A stretch of 64,000 nt of DNA from assembly GCF_026153455.1 (NCBI RefSeq), contig NZ_CP110629.1, positions 2,232,001 through 2,296,000 on the forward strand, written 5' to 3'. The notes under the pieces were generated by a model. It was not told the origin of the DNA. It searched no databases and saw nothing but the letters and a program-made list of their open reading frames with translations. Each line of letters opens with the position of its first letter. Positions within the stretch are counted from its first letter, which is position 1. The position numbers and the translations under genes are program-made. The DNA is from Marinimicrobium sp. C6131 (GTDB lineage Bacteria; Pseudomonadota; Gammaproteobacteria; Pseudomonadales; Cellvibrionaceae). Shown here in pieces: positions 1 to 8,342 of this stretch.

Positions 1-722
1 CCCACCGCCACATCCGCCTGCCGGCGCAACACCGCGATCAGGGACACCGCCATTTCGGGCAGGGACGTCCCCACCGCCACCAGCGTCAGGCCGATCAGCG
101 CCTCCGGGATACCCAGCCACTCACCAATACCCACGGCCCCGTGCAGAAACAGCCGCGCGCCAACAATCAGCAGCACCAGGCCACCCAGGGTCATCACCAC
201 CGACAGCCAGAGCGCCTGGGGACGCGGGGTGACCGAGGCGGCCTCCGCCTTATGGAGCTCCACCTCCGGCCCCTCGGGATGCAAACGCTCGGTGCGGTAG
301 GACCAGATCAGATACCCCGCCAACGCCACCAGGAACATCACCCCATCCACGCGCCCGAGGGTACCGTCGCGCATGATCAGCAGCGCCAGCACCGTGGCGA
401 CCACCATGGCCAGGCCGTCCCGCTTGAGGGCATTGGTGTGCACGGTCAGCGGCAGCACCAGCCCGCACAGGCCCAGAATCAGCAGGACATTGGCGATGTT
501 ACTGCCGATCACATTACCCAGGGCAATGTCCGGACTCTTGGCCAGCGCCGCCTGCAGAGACACCACCAACTCCGGGGAGGAGGTACCAAAGCCGACGATC
601 ACCAACCCCGCCAACAGCGGCGACACACCCCAGCGGGTCGCCAGCGCCACCGCCCCACGCACCAGGGTGTCGCCACCGCCGGTCAATAAGGCCAAGCCCA
701 ACAATAACCAGACAAAATCCAT
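1..722 (-). CDS. Na+/Ca2+ antiporter, CaCA family (3' end cut by window)
   Basis: This gene encodes an inner-membrane cation/Ca2+ exchanger. About 240 codons are present and the 3' end lies beyond the window. Both signature repeats of the family are visible: GFGTSSPEL near residues 45-53 followed by ALGNVIGSNIANVL, and the second repeat VAVGTSLPE close to the window edge. The segments between are long and hydrophobic. It resembles E. coli YrbG. The ATG shares one base with the galE stop codon (TAATG), so translation is probably coupled to galE. The substrate cannot be told from sequence alone. Confidence 0.9.
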   Translation of the reverse strand, partial: MDFVWLLLGLALLTGGGDTLVRGAVALATRWGVSPLLAGLVIVGFGTSSPELVVSLQAALAKSPDIALGNVIGSNIANVLLILGLCGLVLPLTVHTNALKRDGLAMVVATVLALLIMRDGTLGRVDGVMFLVALAGYLIWSYRTERLHPEGPEVELHKAEAASVTPRPQALWLSVVMTLGGLVLLIVGARLFLHGAVGIGEWLGIPEALIGLTLVAVGTSLPEMAVSLIAVLRRQADVAV

Positions 723-1780
723 TAATACCCCTCCGGATTCTGCGACTGCCACCGCCAGGTATCCACCATCATCCGCTCCAAGCCAAACTCCGCTTCCCAG
801 CCCAACTCCCGCTTGGCCAGATCCGCATTGGCGTAACAACTGGCGATATCGCCGGGCCGACGCGGTGCGATGCGGTACGGGACCTTCCGGCCACTGGCCT
901 TTTCAAAGGCCGCCACCATCTGCAATACCGAATAGCCCACCCCGGTCCCCAGGTTATAAGCCCGGCAGCCGGGGCCGGTTTTCTCCAGCGCTTCCAGTGC
1001 CGCCACATGGCCCTTGGCCAGGTCCACCACATGAATGTAGTCGCGCACCCCGGTGCCATCCACGGTGTCGTAATCGTCACCAAACACACTCAGTTCCTTG
1101 AGCTTGCCGATGGCCACCTGGGCCACATAAGGTAGCAGGTTATTAGGGATTCCGGCGGGATCTTCGCCGATCTGGCCGCTTTCGTGGGCACCTACCGGGT
1201 TGAAATAACGCAACAGGGTGATATTCCAGGGCGCCTTGCGGTGCGCCTCCGGTGCCGCCGCCACGTCCCGCAGAATCTCCTCGATGATGAGTTTGCTGCG
1301 CCCGTAGGGATTGGTCGCACTGGTGGCGAACGTCTCATCAATAGGCACCGACACCGGGTCGCCGTACACCGTGGCCGAGGAGCTGAAAATCAGCTTGCCC
1401 AGCCCCCGGGCTTCCATCACCTCACACAGGGTCAGGGTGCCGCCGACGTTTTCGCGGTAATAGGTCAGCGGGATCTGGCTGGACTCGCCCACCGCCTTGA
1501 GCCCGGCAAAGTGCATCACCGCACCAAAGGCGTGCTTTTCGAATACCGCCTCCAGCGCGGGCCGGTCGTTCAGGTCCAGCTCGTAAAACACCGGCGCCTC
1601 GCCGCAGATGCCGGCCACCCGATTGATGACTTCGCGCTTGCTGTTGCTCAGGTTGTCCACCACCACCGGCCGGTAACCGGCATTCACCAGTTCCACACAC
1701 ACGTGGCTGCCGATGTACCCCGCTCCGCCGGTCACCAGAATGTCCGGGCGGGCGCTGCGGTCTGTTGAGGGTGAGTGCAT
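722..1780 (-). CDS. galE: UDP-glucose 4-epimerase
   Basis: GalE interconverts UDP-glucose and UDP-galactose in the cytoplasm for the Leloir pathway and for surface polysaccharide precursors. The protein has 352 residues, slightly longer than the usual 338 because of about 12 extra N-terminal residues. The NAD-binding motif TGGAGYIGS is at residues 17-25, the SSSATVYG strand at 133-140, and the catalytic Y159-x3-K163 pair (YGRSK) is intact. An AAGGA ribosome site about 8 bases upstream supports this ATG. It is the first gene of a two-gene unit with the antiporter. The pairing with a cation exchanger is not an obvious pathway link. Confidence 0.96.
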   Translation of the reverse strand: MHSPSTDRSARPDILVTGGAGYIGSHVCVELVNAGYRPVVVDNLSNSKREVINRVAGICGEAPVFYELDLNDRPALEAVFEKHAFGAVMHFAGLKAVGESSQIPLTYYRENVGGTLTLCEVMEARGLGKLIFSSSATVYGDPVSVPIDETFATSATNPYGRSKLIIEEILRDVAAAPEAHRKAPWNITLLRYFNPVGAHESGQIGEDPAGIPNNLLPYVAQVAIGKLKELSVFGDDYDTVDGTGVRDYIHVVDLAKGHVAALEALEKTGPGCRAYNLGTGVGYSVLQMVAAFEKASGRKVPYRIAPRRPGDIASCYANADLAKRELGWEAEFGLERMMVDTWRWQSQNPEGY

Positions 1781-2003
1781 ACTTAAGTCCTTCTTGTCCG
1801 GTCATTTTCAAAGGCCGGGGGCGCGGCGTCACACCCCGGAAAACTGGCTGCATTATGGCACATTCCGGTGTTCCAAAGGCGTTTGCAACACGTATATATA
1901 TCGGAACCTGGCGCCGCCAATCCGAGTCAAAGCAGAGCCAGAAGAACAACCTTTTTCCTGACAACAACATGCAACAGGTTCATACCGGCAGGCTTGGCAC
2001 TGT

Positions 2004-2027
2004 TTTTCCATGGCTTTTCATGGAAAA
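2004..2027. repeat. 9-bp perfect inverted repeat upstream of prkA
   Basis: The arms TTTTCCATG (2004-2012) and CATGGAAAA (2019-2027) are exact reverse complements separated by GCTTTT. The element lies about 60 bp before the proposed prkA -10 box, so it could be a regulator-binding site. It could also fold in RNA. It has no GC-rich stem and is not a typical terminator. Confidence 0.5.
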
Positions 2028-2084
2028 GGCCGAATGCGTCAAAAATTTCCATGTAAAGACGCTGCCCGGATGACGGTTTTCGGA

Positions 2085-2093
2085 CTATGCTTA
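2085..2093 (+). promoter_or_regulatory. Sigma-S-like extended -10 of the prkA operon
   Basis: CTATGCTTA matches the RpoS-type extended -10 pattern (CTAYRCTTA), with core hexamer TATGCT at 2086-2091 and no good -35 hexamer. The predicted start lies about 50 nt before the prkA ATG. In E. coli the homologous yeaGH operon is known to be RpoS-dependent, which fits. The match is short and has not been tested. Confidence 0.45.
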
Positions 2094-2147
2094 TCAGTGA
2101 CAGTGGTTAGCGACTGACTGCAAAGCATTTAACGCAGGGGTGGATCG

Positions 2148-4070
2148 ATGACGATTTTCAACCATTACCGCGAACGTTACATTTCAACCCAACAGGAAGA
2201 GTTGAGCATTCAGGAGTACCTGGACCTGTGCAAACAGGACCGCGGCGTTTACGCCACCGCCGCCGAACGGATGCTGATGGCCATTGGCGAACCCGAACTG
2301 GTGGACACCTCTCTGGACCCCCGGCTGAGCCGCATTTTTTCCAATAAAGTCATCAAGCGCTACAAGGCCTTCAGCGACTTTTACGGCATGGAGGAGTGCA
2401 TCGAGCAGATCGTCTCATTCTTCAAACACGCCGCCCAGGGGCTGGAGGAAAAGAAACAGATTCTGTACCTGCTCGGCCCGGTCGGGGGCGGCAAATCCTC
2501 CCTCGCCGAGAAGCTCAAAGCCCTGATGGAACAGATGCCCATCTACTGCCTGAAAGGCTCTCCGGTGTTTGAATCGCCCCTCGGGCTGTTCAACCCCGAC
2601 GAGGACGGCCAGATTCTGGAAGAGGACTACGGCATTCCCCGGCGCTACCTGAAAACCATCATGTCGCCCTGGGCGGTGAAGCGCCTGCACGAGTACGAGG
2701 GCGACATCAGCCAGTTCAAGGTCGTGAAGGTATTCCCCTCCATTCTGGACCAGATTGCCATCTCCAAAACCGAGCCCGGCGATGAGAACAACCAGGACAT
2801 TTCCTCCCTGGTGGGCAAGGTGGATATCCGCAAACTGGAGGACTACCCCCAGAACGACCCGGACGCCTACAGCTTCTCCGGCGGCCTGTGCCGGGCCAAC
2901 CAGGGGCTGATGGAATTTGTGGAAATGTTCAAGGCACCGATCAAGGTGCTGCACCCGCTGCTGACCGCCACCCAGGAGGGCAACTACAACAGCACCGAGG
3001 GTTTGAGCGCCATTCCCTTCGAGGGCATCATTCTCGCCCACTCCAACGAATCCGAGTGGCAGGCGTTCAAAAACAACAAGAACAACGAGGCCTTTCTGGA
3101 CCGGGTGTACATCGTCAAGGTGCCCTACTGCCTGCGCGTGTCCGAGGAAGTGAAAATCTACGAGAAGCTGCTGGAGAACAGCTCCCTGTACCACTCCCAC
3201 TGCGCCCCGGACACCCTGCGCATGCTGGCCAAGTTTGTGGTGCTCTCGCGCCTGAAGGAGCCGGAAAACTCCAATATCTACTCCAAGATGCGCATCTACG
3301 ACGGCGAGAGCCTGAAAGACACCGACCCGAAAGCCAAGTCCATCCAGGAATACCGGGACGCCGCCGGCGTGGACGAAGGCATGACCGGGCTGTCCACCCG
3401 GTTCGCGTTCAAGATTCTGTCCAAGGTGTTCAACTTCGACCCCACCGAAGTGGCCGCCAACCCGGTGCACCTGCTCTATGTGCTGGAGCAGCAGATCGAG
3501 CGCGAGCAGTTCCCCGCGGAAACCCGCGAGCGCTACCTGGGCTTTATCAAGGAATACCTGGCGCCGCGCTACGTGGACTTTATCGGCAAGGAAATCCAGA
3601 CCGCCTACCTGGAGTCCTACACCGAGTACGGGCAGAACATTTTCGACCGCTACGTCACCTTTGCCGACTTCTGGATTCAGGACCAGGAATACCGGGACCC
3701 GGACACCGGGGAAATCCTCGACCGGGGCGCCCTCAACCAGGAACTGGAAAAAATCGAGAAGCCGGCGGGCATCAGCAACCCGAAGGACTTCCGCAACGAG
3801 ATCGTCAACTTCGTGCTGCGTGCCCGGGCCAACAACAACGGCCGCAACCCGGCCTGGAACAGCTACGAGAAATTGCGCTCGGTGATCGAGCAGAAAATGT
3901 TCTCCAACACCGAGGACCTGTTGCCCGTCATTTCCTTCAATGCCAAGGCTTCCGCCGCGGACCAGAAAAAACACCAGGACTTTGTGGCGCGCATGATCGA
4001 GCGCGGCTATACGGAGAAGCAGGTCCGGCTGCTGTCGGAGTGGTATCTGCGGGTCCGCAAGTCCCAGTAA
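2148..4070 (+). CDS. prkA: PrkA family serine protein kinase / AAA+ protein (YeaG)
   Basis: This is a cytoplasmic PrkA protein of 640 residues (E. coli YeaG is 644). The N-terminal AAA-like PrkA domain has a Walker A loop GPVGGGKSS at about residues 110-118. The second half is the PrkA C-terminal kinase-like domain. The family is reported as a serine kinase induced in stress and stationary phase, and its exact biochemistry is still debated. It is the first gene of the conserved trio with yeaH (49 bp downstream) and spoVR, all on one strand and closed by one terminator. The start is supported by AGGGGTGG upstream. Confidence 0.95.
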   Translation: MTIFNHYRERYISTQQEELSIQEYLDLCKQDRGVYATAAERMLMAIGEPELVDTSLDPRLSRIFSNKVIKRYKAFSDFYGMEECIEQIVSFFKHAAQGLEEKKQILYLLGPVGGGKSSLAEKLKALMEQMPIYCLKGSPVFESPLGLFNPDEDGQILEEDYGIPRRYLKTIMSPWAVKRLHEYEGDISQFKVVKVFPSILDQIAISKTEPGDENNQDISSLVGKVDIRKLEDYPQNDPDAYSFSGGLCRANQGLMEFVEMFKAPIKVLHPLLTATQEGNYNSTEGLSAIPFEGIILAHSNESEWQAFKNNKNNEAFLDRVYIVKVPYCLRVSEEVKIYEKLLENSSLYHSHCAPDTLRMLAKFVVLSRLKEPENSNIYSKMRIYDGESLKDTDPKAKSIQEYRDAAGVDEGMTGLSTRFAFKILSKVFNFDPTEVAANPVHLLYVLEQQIEREQFPAETRERYLGFIKEYLAPRYVDFIGKEIQTAYLESYTEYGQNIFDRYVTFADFWIQDQEYRDPDTGEILDRGALNQELEKIEKPAGISNPKDFRNEIVNFVLRARANNNGRNPAWNSYEKLRSVIEQKMFSNTEDLLPVISFNAKASAADQKKHQDFVARMIERGYTEKQVRLLSEWYLRVRKSQ

Positions 4071-4119
4071 AGCCGGCGCCCCACCCGGGGTGCCGAGGGT
4101 GGTTTTTCGAGGTTAGCGT

Positions 4120-5406
4120 ATGAGTCATATTGTCGACCGTCGCCTGAACGCCAAAAACAAAAGTGCCGTCAACCGGCAGCGCTTTCTGCGTCGCTATAAG
4201 GAGCACATCAAAAAAGCCGTGTCCGGTGCGGTCAGCCGTCGCTCCATTACCGACATCGAGCAGGGCGAGAAAATCAGCATCCCCACCCGGGACATCAACG
4301 AACCGGCGTTTCATCACGGCAAGGGCGGCCACCGGGAAAACGTGCTGCCGGGGAACCGGGAATTCACCCGGGGCGACCGCATTGCCCGCCCGCCCAGCGG
4401 CGGGAGTGGCGGCAGCGGCTCCGGTGCCAGCGACTCCGGCGAGGGCGAAGACGAATTTGTTTTTCAGATATCCCAGAGCGAATTTCTGGATTTCATGTTC
4501 GACGACCTGGCGCTGCCCAACCTGGTCAAACGCCAGTTGATCGGCGACACCGACTTTCAGCGCCACCGGGCCGGTATCAGCAACGAAGGCAACCCCGGGC
4601 AACTGAACGTGGTGCGCTCCATGCGCTCCGCCCACGCCCGGCGTATTGCCCTGACCGCCAAAAAGCGCCGCCGCCTCAAGGAGCTGAAAGCCCAGCTCGA
4701 AGAGGAGCAGGCCAAGCAGGACATCCTGTACGACGCGCGCAAGGTCAAAGCCCTGGAAGAGGAAATCGTCGAGTTGGAGGCGAAAATCAAGCGCATCCCC
4801 TGGCTGGACACCTTCGACCTGAAATACAACCTGCACGTCAAACACCCGGTGCCGCGCAGCAAGGCGGTCATGTTCTGCCTGATGGACGTGTCCGGCTCCA
4901 TGACCCAGGCCACCAAGGACATGGCCAAGCGGTTCTTCATCCTTCTGTACCTGTTTCTGCAGCGCAACTACGAGCGCACCGAAGTGGTGTTCATCCGCCA
5001 CCACACCAGCGCCAAGGAAGTGGACGAGGAGGAGTTTTTCTACTCCCGGGAAACCGGCGGCACCATCGTCTCCAGCGCCCTGAAACTGATGCACAGCATC
5101 ATGGAAGCACGCTACCCCACCAGCGAGTGGAACATCTACGGCGCCCAGGCCTCGGACGGTGACAACTGGAACGAAGACTCCAGCGTGTGCCAGAAAGTAC
5201 TGTGTGAGGACATACTGCCCCACGTGCAGTACTTCTCCTACATCGAAATCACCCAGCGGGAACACCAGGCCCTCTGGCACGAGTACGAGGAAGTGCAGGA
5301 GCGCTTCCCGCACATCTTCGCCATGGAACAGATCACCGATGTGCGCGACATCTACCCGGTGTTTCGCGAGCTGTTCCACAAAGACACTCACCGGCAGGCA
5401 GGTTAA
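4120..5406 (+). CDS. yeaH: YeaH family protein (DUF444, von Willebrand A-like)
   Basis: A 428-residue cytoplasmic DUF444 protein. It has a charged N-terminus with a Gly/Ser-rich linker near residues 88-107, a predicted coiled coil around residues 185-225, and a C-terminal vWA-like domain. The metal-binding MIDAS motif DVSGSM is at residues 256-261. It lies between prkA and spoVR; this three-gene set is conserved across proteobacteria and the products are believed to act together under starvation and stress. Only three bases separate its stop from the spoVR ATG. Family membership is clear but the molecular role is not established. Confidence 0.93.
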   Translation: MSHIVDRRLNAKNKSAVNRQRFLRRYKEHIKKAVSGAVSRRSITDIEQGEKISIPTRDINEPAFHHGKGGHRENVLPGNREFTRGDRIARPPSGGSGGSGSGASDSGEGEDEFVFQISQSEFLDFMFDDLALPNLVKRQLIGDTDFQRHRAGISNEGNPGQLNVVRSMRSAHARRIALTAKKRRRLKELKAQLEEEQAKQDILYDARKVKALEEEIVELEAKIKRIPWLDTFDLKYNLHVKHPVPRSKAVMFCLMDVSGSMTQATKDMAKRFFILLYLFLQRNYERTEVVFIRHHTSAKEVDEEEFFYSRETGGTIVSSALKLMHSIMEARYPTSEWNIYGAQASDGDNWNEDSSVCQKVLCEDILPHVQYFSYIEITQREHQALWHEYEEVQERFPHIFAMEQITDVRDIYPVFRELFHKDTHRQAG

Positions 5407-5409
5407 GTC

Positions 5410-6918
5410 ATGAGTGAGCGCAAACCCATATCCACCGGCGCCGACTGGACCTTCGAGCTGATCGAGGACTACGACCGGGCCATCGCCGGGATTGCCAAAG
5501 AGTTCGGGCTGGACACCTACCCCAACCAGATCGAGATCATCAGCTCCGAACAGATGATGGACGCCTACTCCGCGGCGGGCATGCCCCTGGGCTACCACCA
5601 CTGGTCCTATGGCAAACAGTTCCTGTCCGTGGAAAACGCCTACACCCGGGGACAGATGGGGCTGGCCTACGAAATCGTAATCAACTCCAACCCCTGCATC
5701 GCCTACCTGATGGAGGAGAACACCATCACCATGCAGGCGCTGGTGATCGCCCACGCCTGCTACGGACACAACTCCTTCTTCAAAGGCAACTACCTGTTCC
5801 GCACCTGGACCGATGCCGGCTCCATCATCGACTACCTGGTGTTTGCCAAGAACTACATCGCCCAGTGCGAAGAGCGCTACGGCATCAGCGCCGTGGAAGA
5901 AACCCTGGACTCCTGCCACGCCCTGATGAACTACGGCGTGGACCGCTACAAACGCCCCTCCCCCATCTCCGCCTGGGACGAACGGGAGCGGCAGAAGGAG
6001 CGCGAAGAGTACCTGCAGCGGCAGGTGAACGACCTGTGGCGGACCATCCCCCGGATGACCCCGGAGACCGAAGACCCCGCCCCGAAACAGCGCTACCCCA
6101 GCGAACCCCAGGAAAACCTGCTGTACTTCATCGAGAAAAACGCCCCCCTGCTGGAACCCTGGCAGCGCGAAGTGGTGCGCATCGTGCGCAAAATCGCCCA
6201 GTACTTTTATCCCCAGCGGCAGACCCAGGTGATGAACGAAGGCTGGGCCTGCTTCTGGCACTACACCCTGCTCAACGAAATGTATGACCGGGGCCTGGTC
6301 ACCGACGCCTTCATGATGGAATTCCTGCAGTCCCACTCCAGCGTGATCTATCAGCCGCCCTACGACAGCCCCCACTACAGCGGCATCAACCCCTATACCC
6401 TGGGGTTCAACATGATGATGGACATCCGCCGCATCTGCGAGCGCCCCACCGAGGAAGACCGCTACTGGTTCCCGGACATCGCCGGCAGTGACTGGAATGA
6501 AACTCTGCATTTCGCCATGCGCAACTTCAAGGACGAAAGCTTCATCCTGCAGTTCCTCTCGCCCAAAATCATCCGCGACCTGAAGCTGTTCACCGTCGTG
6601 GACGACGACCGGGAACCCCATATCGAAGTCAACGCCATCCACGACGAAGAAGGCTACCGCACCGTACGCCAGTCCCTCGCAGGCCTGTACAACCTGGGCA
6701 ACCGCGAGCCCAACATCCAGGTACACAGCGTCGATATCCGGGGTGACCGCTCACTGACCCTGCACCACACACGGCACTCCCGCAAGCCGCTGGATAACTC
6801 GGCCGAGGAGGTGCTGCGACATGTGCACCGGCTGTGGGGGTTTGATGTGCATTTGCATTCTATGGAGGGGGATAAGATTGCGCAGAGTTTTCATTGTCCG
6901 CCGGTTGCCAGCGAGTAG
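5410..6918 (+). CDS. SpoVR family protein (YcgB-like)
   Basis: A 502-residue SpoVR-family protein (E. coli YcgB is 510). The N-terminal and central part is the SpoVR-like domain, including the HHWSYGK stretch near residue 60 and the EGWACFWHYTL stretch around residues 277-287, both typical of the family. No signal peptide or membrane segment is visible. It is the last gene of the prkA-yeaH-spoVR operon, three bases after yeaH. The family is named after a Bacillus sporulation gene, but in proteobacteria it belongs to the general stress response and its activity is unknown. Confidence 0.95.
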   Translation: MSERKPISTGADWTFELIEDYDRAIAGIAKEFGLDTYPNQIEIISSEQMMDAYSAAGMPLGYHHWSYGKQFLSVENAYTRGQMGLAYEIVINSNPCIAYLMEENTITMQALVIAHACYGHNSFFKGNYLFRTWTDAGSIIDYLVFAKNYIAQCEERYGISAVEETLDSCHALMNYGVDRYKRPSPISAWDERERQKEREEYLQRQVNDLWRTIPRMTPETEDPAPKQRYPSEPQENLLYFIEKNAPLLEPWQREVVRIVRKIAQYFYPQRQTQVMNEGWACFWHYTLLNEMYDRGLVTDAFMMEFLQSHSSVIYQPPYDSPHYSGINPYTLGFNMMMDIRRICERPTEEDRYWFPDIAGSDWNETLHFAMRNFKDESFILQFLSPKIIRDLKLFTVVDDDREPHIEVNAIHDEEGYRTVRQSLAGLYNLGNREPNIQVHSVDIRGDRSLTLHHTRHSRKPLDNSAEEVLRHVHRLWGFDVHLHSMEGDKIAQSFHCPPVASE

Positions 6919-6922
6919 CCAG

Positions 6923-6952
6923 AATGGGCCGCCCAGAGCGGCCCATTTTTTT
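6923..6952 (+). terminator. Rho-independent terminator of prkA-yeaH-spoVR
   Basis: A perfect 10-bp stem AATGGGCCGC / GCGGCCCATT with a 5-base loop (6933-6937) is followed by seven T. It sits five bases after the spoVR stop codon and marks the left edge of core sequence before the AT-rich island. Confidence 0.95.
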
Positions 6953-7180
6953 GCCCAAAAACTATTGCGCATTGGCGCGTAATGTGGCAGGTTTGAACTA
7001 TTGATGTACGGAAGTAGCCATGGTGGCTGCCTGCCAAAATGCACGGTCTGATGAGAGGGAGTTTGTAGTGCGCCCCCTTCCCCAGAATTCCCCCTTAAAA
7101 CAAGCAGTTATCGTTAGAGCCGGGGAAACTATCTTTCATCGCACAAGGTGCTAGCGCAACACGACGCCATGCTAGCCGAC
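6953..7180. other. Left junction of the defence island, non-coding
   Basis: No gene is seen between the spoVR terminator and the first island repeat. A 7-bp outer inverted repeat, TGGCAGG (6985-6991) and CCTGCCA (7030-7036), encloses a small AGCCA/TGGCT hairpin. Base composition drops from GC-rich to AT-rich just after this stretch, so the island boundary lies here or at the repeat at 7181. Confidence 0.5.
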
Positions 7181-7207
7181 ATCCGCTTTCGACCCAAAGC
7201 AGACGTT
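7181..7207 (+). repeat. Island boundary repeat, copy 1
   Basis: This is an imperfect palindrome with ATCCGCTTT on the left and AAAGCAGACGTT on the right of CGACCC. Its right half CGACCCAAAGCAGACGTTG differs by one base from the half-site at the other module boundaries. It lies 26 bp before the first defence gene. Confidence 0.75.
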
Positions 7208-7232
7208 GAACTGAATAGAAAAGTGAGTATTT

Positions 7233-8294
7233 ATGGATAGCCCTCTAGCAGATCAGCAAAGAGAGAAAAAAGGCGCAGAAACCTTCAGCAAGTATGAGTA
7301 TCAGTACCACTGGGCATTCAAAAAACTCTTAGACGCACATGATAAGAAGAAGGAATACGCAATATTTGTAGAGCTGCACGAAGATGTAGTTTTTGCTAAC
7401 TCTCTGGAAAAAGAAACTGCGGAATTTGAGTTTTATCAGGTCAAAGAAAACAGCGGGAGCTCAAAACACACAGTAGCAAGTCTGACAAAGGTTCATTCTG
7501 GTAGCAATAATTCGGTATTAGGAAAGCTCATAGAATCATATCATGGAAAGACATTTAAGGGTGTTATTTCTTCGGCAAATTTAGTAGCAACTAGTGGGTT
7601 TAGTAGCGCAATGGTGAAAAATGGTCTTGCGTTGGAGGAAATTACTACAACTGATCTGAAGCTAAAAACCCTAGCTACGTTCAAGAAAAAGGTTCTTGAA
7701 GAGCTTAAATTAGATGAATGCCCTGTAAATATCCGTTTTATCGTTCCCAAGCTTTTACCTAATTCTCAGCGGGAAAGCGTTATTGCTTCTATTGTCGATC
7801 TAATTTCGTCAGCTTATCCTAATAGCCAATGTGATGCAGTTAATATCTATCGTGTACTAATTGATGAATTGCATAGAAAAGGGCAAGTTAAATATGACTA
7901 TAGTAAGTGGGACTCCTTGTTAAAGGAAAAAGCGCTAACGTCAATAACGGTACAGAATACTATTGATGCACATAGTAGCATTAAAGGTCTTGATGAAGTA
8001 GAAAAAATGGCCTCTGATCTGATATCAGATTTGAAAATAAAATTCAGCCAAAGACAAAGTCTGTTGCGATCTGTGAAATCCTACTACACCCGATCAATTT
8101 CAAGAAGCAGCAACTTATACATTAGATTCAGAGAAGAAGTTAATAAGATTTACTATCAATACCAACATTTTGATACAGAAGATACTATTAGAGAAATAGA
8201 ACAGGCATTAACGGAAAACCTAAAAAAACACCTCAAAGATGAAATTAGCTTAAGAGCTGCAATCATATGTGAAATTGTCCTGAGTGAAATATGA
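7233..8294 (+). CDS. DUF4297-like nuclease effector (Cap4/LmuA type)
   Basis: A 353-residue protein whose first 120 residues match the DUF4297 nuclease pattern found in Cap4 and Lamassu LmuA effectors. YEYQYHWAFKKLL is followed by the strand VELHEDVV (E47, E50, D51) and by FYQVKE with Q69-x-K71. Together these form a PD-(D/E)xK-type site. No SAVED or other ligand-sensing domain is present, so it is not a CBASS Cap4. The C-terminal 150 residues are helical and unassigned. It is AT-rich relative to the core. Its TGA overlaps an ATG (ATGA), and the partner ATPase begins 48 bp later. I infer that it is the DNA-cutting effector of a two-gene defence unit. Confidence 0.75.
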   Translation: MDSPLADQQREKKGAETFSKYEYQYHWAFKKLLDAHDKKKEYAIFVELHEDVVFANSLEKETAEFEFYQVKENSGSSKHTVASLTKVHSGSNNSVLGKLIESYHGKTFKGVISSANLVATSGFSSAMVKNGLALEEITTTDLKLKTLATFKKKVLEELKLDECPVNIRFIVPKLLPNSQRESVIASIVDLISSAYPNSQCDAVNIYRVLIDELHRKGQVKYDYSKWDSLLKEKALTSITVQNTIDAHSSIKGLDEVEKMASDLISDLKIKFSQRQSLLRSVKSYYTRSISRSSNLYIRFREEVNKIYYQYQHFDTEDTIREIEQALTENLKKHLKDEISLRAAIICEIVLSEI

Positions 8295-8342
8295 ATAAAG
8301 AAAACTACAGATTATTGATAAGAAATTTGAGAAAAGGAAAGC

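Larger units (their letters stand above)
1781..2147. other. Divergent intergenic region, galE / prkA
   Basis: This 367-bp non-coding stretch separates galE (left) from prkA (right). It must hold both promoters. The only structures I can point to are a 9-bp inverted repeat (2004-2027) and a sigma-S-like -10 element (2085-2093), listed separately. No small gene is convincing. Confidence 0.6.

Noticed and set aside
3937..6726. 929-codon open frame on the minus strand across yeaH and spoVR
   Set aside because: It lies opposite well-supported genes, is full of Val/Gly/His runs typical of antisense frames in GC-rich DNA, and matches no family.
7233..8294. DUF4297 protein as a CBASS Cap4 effector
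   Set aside because: No SAVED domain is present and no cyclase gene is nearby.
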